A DNA stretch of 64,000 nt. Source: Bacillota bacterium (GTDB taxonomy: Bacteria > Bacillota > Clostridia > Christensenellales > Aristaeellaceae). The stretch is taken from assembly GCA_023411175.1 (NCBI GenBank), contig JAEYPB010000004.1:10837-74836 (forward strand), given 5' to 3'. A program made the translations under genes and the position numbers. Shown one piece after another: positions 60,377 to 64,000 of this stretch. Under the pieces are notes generated by a model. It made no database searches and was not told the DNA's origin. It was given only the letters and a program-made list of their open reading frames with translations. Numbering within the stretch: position 1 is the first letter of the stretch; each line of letters starts with the position of its first letter.

Positions 60377-60402
60377 GCGGAGGGCGAGCATTTGCCCTCC
60401 GC
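60377..60402 (+). repeat. Second copy of the GCGGAGGGCGA hairpin
   Basis: The hairpin of 60182-60207 recurs at 60377-60402 with a slightly weaker inner stem (GCGGAGGGC / GCCCTCCGC), just before livH and followed by a T-rich stretch (TTCTTGTTTTTATT). Confidence 0.5.
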
Positions 60403-60431
60403 GATTCTTGTTTTTATTGGGGGGTTAGGCC

Positions 60432-61340
60432 GTGCAAGTGTTCCTGCAGAACCTGATCGGCGGATTGCAGATTGGCAGCATCTACGCGCTGATCGCGCTG
60501 GGCTATACGATGGTCTACGGCATCGTGAAGCTGATCAACTTCGCGCATGGCGACGTGATGATGGTCGGTTCCTACGCGGTTTTCTGGATTACCACCACCA
60601 CGCTGGTGACGGCGCTTTCGTCGCTCCACCCGGCGTTGGCGGCGGTTTTTGCCATACTGTTCGCCATCGCCCTTTGCGTAGGGCTGGGCGTCGTGATGGA
60701 CCGCGTGGCCTACAAGCCGCTTAGAAACGCGCCGCGCATCTCTGCGCTGATTACCGCCATCGGCATCAGCCTGGCGCTGCAGATCACCGCGCAGCTGATT
60801 TTCGGCAGCGGCCAGGTGACCTTCCCGACGCTGGTGCCCAAGATCGCGCTTTTCAAGGTCGGCAGGAAGCCCGTGCAGCTGCTCGAGGTCTTGACGTTTG
60901 TGGTGTCGATCGTGCTGATGATTGGCCTTCAGGCTTTCGTCAGGAACACCCGCACCGGCAAGGCCATGCGCGCCGTCAGCGAGGATCTGGGCGCGGCGAA
61001 GCTGATGGGCATCAACGTGGACACCACGATTTCGATCACCTTCGCCATCGGCTGCGCGCTGGCGGCCATCGGCGCGGTGTTCTATGCGCAGAAGGTGGTC
61101 TACATCAAGCCGCTCCTGGGCTCCATGCCCGGCCTCAAGGCGTTTGTCGCGGCGGTGTTGGGCGGCATCGGCATCATCCCGGGCGCCGTGCTGGGCGGCT
61201 TTATTGTGGGCATCGCGGAGACCTTCGTCAAGTATTACGCCAGCGAATACGTGGACGCGATGGTGTTCGGCATCCTGATCCTGGTTCTCTTGTTCAAGCC
61301 CTCCGGGCTTCTGGGCAAGAAGACCCGGGAGAAAGTGTAA
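60432..61340 (+). CDS. livH: Branched-chain amino acid ABC transporter permease LivH
   Basis: A 302-residue permease with about eight hydrophobic segments. GSIYALIALGYTMVYGIVKL and INFAHGDVMM are the LivH start; VAYKPLRNAPRISALITAIG is the cytoplasmic loop and AVLGGIGIIPGAVLGGFIVG the later signature. The start is GTG 60432. It forms the transmembrane channel with the LivM half of the next protein. Confidence 0.95.
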   Translation: MQVFLQNLIGGLQIGSIYALIALGYTMVYGIVKLINFAHGDVMMVGSYAVFWITTTTLVTALSSLHPALAAVFAILFAIALCVGLGVVMDRVAYKPLRNAPRISALITAIGISLALQITAQLIFGSGQVTFPTLVPKIALFKVGRKPVQLLEVLTFVVSIVLMIGLQAFVRNTRTGKAMRAVSEDLGAAKLMGINVDTTISITFAIGCALAAIGAVFYAQKVVYIKPLLGSMPGLKAFVAAVLGGIGIIPGAVLGGFIVGIAETFVKYYASEYVDAMVFGILILVLLFKPSGLLGKKTREKV

Positions 61341-61353
61341 GGAGGGCGGCGCG

Positions 61354-63207
61354 ATGAAAAAGAACAGGCGGAGCACATCCTTTGTCAACCTGATCGCGGT
61401 CCTTCTTCTGTATGTTGCGGTGAAGCTTCTCCTGGGCGCTTCCGGCGGCAACCGTTCCATTGAGACACTGCTCACGCAGGTGTGCTACAACATCATCATG
61501 GTGGTCAGCCTCAACCTGGTCACGGGCGTTTTGGGCGAACTGACGCTGGGCCACGCGGGATTCATGTCCGTGGGCGCCTACGTCTCCGCGATCATGACCA
61601 CGCAGGTGCTGCCGGAGAGCCCGCTCCTCTTCCCGCTGGCGGTGATCGTCGGCGGCTTCGTGGCGGCGCTGTTCGGCTACATGATCGGCATTCCGGCCCT
61701 CAGGCTTCGGGGCGACTATCTGGCGATCATCACGCTGGGCTTTGGCGAGATCATCCGCGTGCTCATCAACACCACTTTCGCGCCCTGGACCGGCGGCGGC
61801 AAGAAGATGATCGGCATTCCGCTGTACGCCACCTTTGACGGCGCGTACTGGACGATGGCGCTGGTGGTGGCGCTGCTTTTCATGCTGGCATGGTCGCGCC
61901 ACGGCCGTGCAATCATAGCCATCCGCGAAAACGAGGTGGCGGCGGACGCCTCCGGCGTTCCGGTCACCCGCTACAAAATCAAGGCGTTCACCATTTCCGC
62001 GTTCTTCGCGGGCGTGGCGGGGGCGCTGTACGCCCATTCGGTGGGCGTGTTGGATCCCTCCAAGTTTGACTTCAATGCCTCCATCTCGTATCTGGTGATG
62101 GTGGTGTTCGGCGGAATGGGCAGCTTCACCGGCTCCGTGGTCGCTGCGGCGGGCCTCACCGGCGTGCAGTTCGCGATGGCGCGGCTGGTGGAATACCGAC
62201 AGCTGGCCTACGCGCTGCTTTTGATCGTGATGATGATCTTCAAACCCTCGGGGCTTCTGGGCGTCAAGGAGTTCTCCATGAGCGCGCTGCTCGCCCGCCT
62301 GTTCCCGGGCTTCAAGGGATTTTTGGAAAACGTGGAGCGCAAGCTCCGCCGCCGCAAGGCCGGGCCGATCCTGCCGGACGTGCCGCGCTACCGCTTCGAC
62401 GCCCAGAGCCTGCCGGTGCTCGAGATGAAGAACCTCGGCATCCGCTTCGGCGGCCTGCAGGCGGTGGAGGACGTCAACATCCGGCTGACCAACAACGAAA
62501 TCGTCGGCCTCATCGGCCCCAACGGCGCGGGCAAGACCACGGTTTTCAACCTGCTGACCGGCGTGTACCTGCCCACGGACGGCCAGGTGCTGCTCCTGGG
62601 CAAGCCGATCTCGGGCAAGCAAACCTATGAGATCACACGCGACGGCATCGCGCGCACGTTCCAGAACATACGCCTCTTCAAGTCCATGACCGTCATCGAA
62701 AACATCAAGGTGGCGTTCCAGAGCCGCATGTACTACACGATGCTGGATGGCTCGCTGCGCGATACCTACTACGACCGGGAAGAGGACGGCTGTGACCGCC
62801 GCGCGCGGGAGCTGCTGCGCGTGTTCGACATGGAGCACCTGGCTGACTCGTCCGCCAATTCGCTGCCTTACGGCCAGCAGCGCAAGCTTGAAATCTGCCG
62901 CGCGATGGCATCGAACCCCAAGGTACTGCTCCTCGACGAGCCCGCCGCCGGCATGAACCCCATCGAGACCGAGGAACTGATGGCCACCATCCGGCTGATC
63001 CGCGAGCGGTTCTCGGTGACCATCCTCTTGATCGAGCACGACATGAAGCTGGTCATGGGCATCTGCGAGCGCATTTACGTGCTCAATTACGGCCGCGTGA
63101 TCGCGGAGGGTACGCCCGCCGAGATCAAGAACAACCCGGAGGTCATCCGCGCCTACCTCGGCACCGGCGCCGACAAGGCGCAGAAGGAGGCGAGCGCGAC
63201 ATGCTGA
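61354..63207 (+). CDS. Fused LivM permease - LivG ATPase
   Basis: A 617-residue fusion. Residues 1 to about 310 are a LivM-type permease with about nine membrane segments (VSLNLVTGVLGELTLGHAGF, RGDYLAIITLGFGEIIRVLI, AYRQLAYALLLIVMMIFKP-like end). After a basic linker (about 325-345), residues 352 to about 605 form a LivG-type ATPase: Walker A GPNGAGKTTVFNLL, signature LPYGQQRKLE, Walker B VLLLDEPAAGMNP and His-loop IEHDMKLVMGI. Both halves look intact. There is no stop codon or start between them. LivF follows with a 7-base overlap. Confidence 0.93.
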   Translation: MKKNRRSTSFVNLIAVLLLYVAVKLLLGASGGNRSIETLLTQVCYNIIMVVSLNLVTGVLGELTLGHAGFMSVGAYVSAIMTTQVLPESPLLFPLAVIVGGFVAALFGYMIGIPALRLRGDYLAIITLGFGEIIRVLINTTFAPWTGGGKKMIGIPLYATFDGAYWTMALVVALLFMLAWSRHGRAIIAIRENEVAADASGVPVTRYKIKAFTISAFFAGVAGALYAHSVGVLDPSKFDFNASISYLVMVVFGGMGSFTGSVVAAAGLTGVQFAMARLVEYRQLAYALLLIVMMIFKPSGLLGVKEFSMSALLARLFPGFKGFLENVERKLRRRKAGPILPDVPRYRFDAQSLPVLEMKNLGIRFGGLQAVEDVNIRLTNNEIVGLIGPNGAGKTTVFNLLTGVYLPTDGQVLLLGKPISGKQTYEITRDGIARTFQNIRLFKSMTVIENIKVAFQSRMYYTMLDGSLRDTYYDREEDGCDRRARELLRVFDMEHLADSSANSLPYGQQRKLEICRAMASNPKVLLLDEPAAGMNPIETEELMATIRLIRERFSVTILLIEHDMKLVMGICERIYVLNYGRVIAEGTPAEIKNNPEVIRAYLGTGADKAQKEASATC

Positions 63208-63905
63208 AGGTGAAGGATCTAAACGTCTATTACGACGCCATCCACGCGCTGAAGGACGTCAGCTTCGAGGTCTCGGAGGGGGAGATCGTCACCCTCATCG
63301 GCGCCAACGGCGCGGGCAAGACCTCCATCCTCCATACGGTTTCCGGACTCATTCGCGCGAAGAGCGGCAAGGTGCTGTTCATGGATCAGGAGATCCAGTC
63401 CGTCGAGGCCCATGAAATCCTGAAGATGGGCCTTGCGCAGGTGCCCGAAGGGCGGCGCATCTTCGCCCAGATGACGGTGATGGAAAACCTCGAGATGGGC
63501 GCCTACGCCCGGAAGGACCGCAGCAACATCGCCTCCGGCATGGAGCGCGTGTACCAGAGCTTCCCACGGCTCAAGGAGCGCAGGAAGCAACTGGCCGGGA
63601 CACTCTCCGGCGGCGAACAGCAGATGCTGGCGATGGGCCGCGCGATGATGTCGCTGCCGAAGCTGATGATGATGGATGAGCCGTCCATGGGCCTCTCGCC
63701 CATCCTGGTGGAGGAGATCTTTTCGATCATCCGGGAGATCAATAAGAGCGGGACTACGGTGCTGCTCGTGGAGCAGAACGCCCACATGGCGCTTTCCATC
63801 GCAGACCGCGCCTACGTCATGGAGACCGGCCGCATCGTCAAAAGCGGCGAGGCCCGGGCGCTCCTGGATGACGAAGACGTGAAAAAAGCGTATTTGGGAA
63901 CCTAG
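63201..63905 (+). CDS. livF: Branched-chain amino acid ABC transporter ATP-binding protein LivF
   Basis: A 234-residue ATPase with Walker A IGANGAGKTSILHTV, Q-loop region QVPEGRRIFAQMTVMENLEM, signature TLSGGEQQMLAMGRAMM, Walker B LMMMDEPSMGLSP and LLVEQNAHMALSIA as the switch region. Together with the LivG half it would power import of branched-chain amino acids. It overlaps the fusion gene by 7 bases. The last 95 bases of the window after it hold only small hairpins. Confidence 0.96.
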   Translation: MLKVKDLNVYYDAIHALKDVSFEVSEGEIVTLIGANGAGKTSILHTVSGLIRAKSGKVLFMDQEIQSVEAHEILKMGLAQVPEGRRIFAQMTVMENLEMGAYARKDRSNIASGMERVYQSFPRLKERRKQLAGTLSGGEQQMLAMGRAMMSLPKLMMMDEPSMGLSPILVEEIFSIIREINKSGTTVLLVEQNAHMALSIADRAYVMETGRIVKSGEARALLDDEDVKKAYLGT

Positions 63906-64000
63906 TTGCGCCCGGCAGCCTGTCCTCCGGGCAGGGGATTTTAAGTCCCCGGTACCTTCTGAATTGAACAATGAAAAAAGCATAGAGGGCGGTCAGCCTC

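Noticed and set aside
60182..60402. CRISPR-like repeat pair
   Set aside because: Only two copies of a hairpin with no regular spacing and no cas genes; better explained as RNA hairpins around an attenuator.

Overview
The window reads as one piece of chromosome from a GC-rich member of the Bacillota, most likely a clostridial lineage. This placement is inferred from gene content: AGGAGG-type ribosome binding sites, sigma-A type TTGACA/TATAAT promoters, LytR-CpsA-Psr (LCP) wall-ligation proteins, a VanW-like secreted pair, DUF3842, DUF1622, DUF3048 and LytTR/DUF3021 genes. I see no phage, insertion sequence, CRISPR array or plasmid function.

Positions 1-18100 hold housekeeping and envelope genes: the 5' end of polA, topB, a DMT permease, a moxR / DUF58 / transglutaminase operon, acpS, two paralogous secreted proteins each with two VanW-like domains that lack the usual cysteine, an RNA-modification pair, a holin-like membrane protein, a PTS-IIC-like permease and an OmpR/PhoR-type two-component system. 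Positions 18100-30000 are mostly leftward operons: a DUF11/CARDB-like surface protein with a 20-codon leader ORF, DUF2461, a phosphohexomutase-like protein without its catalytic serine, and transketolase; then DUF3842, a flippase-like protein and a TrmH-family methyltransferase; then a methyltransferase and two acetyltransferases. A rightward amidohydrolase lies between the last two groups.

Positions 30000-53000 hold a membrane GGDEF-EAL regulator, two secreted proteins (one peptidoglycan-binding, one built from Ig-like repeats) and a Wzx/Wzy-type surface polysaccharide locus. The polysaccharide locus contains an LCP protein, an initiating sugar transferase, a radical SAM/SPASM protein, GT4 and GT2 glycosyltransferases, LicD, polymerase, flippase and the four dTDP-L-rhamnose genes. 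A DUF3048 protein and a second LCP protein follow. The locus carries three relics: a decayed second sugar transferase, a frameshifted IspD/TarI-like cytidylyltransferase and an internally deleted NAD-dependent epimerase. The cytidylyltransferase and epimerase relics directly follow intact licD, so a CDP-linked donor branch appears to have been lost here. The likely product is a rhamnose-containing glycan attached to peptidoglycan by the LCP enzymes.

Positions 53000-64000 hold a LytTR/DUF3021 pair, an alpha/beta hydrolase, tRNA-Val(GAC), several small genes, a HAD phosphatase overlapping a C39-type peptidase, and a complete Liv branched-chain amino acid ABC operon in which the LivM permease and LivG ATPase are fused. 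Recurring structured intergenic elements end several transcripts (3922-4011, 17110-17202, and a weaker relative at 33441-33504).
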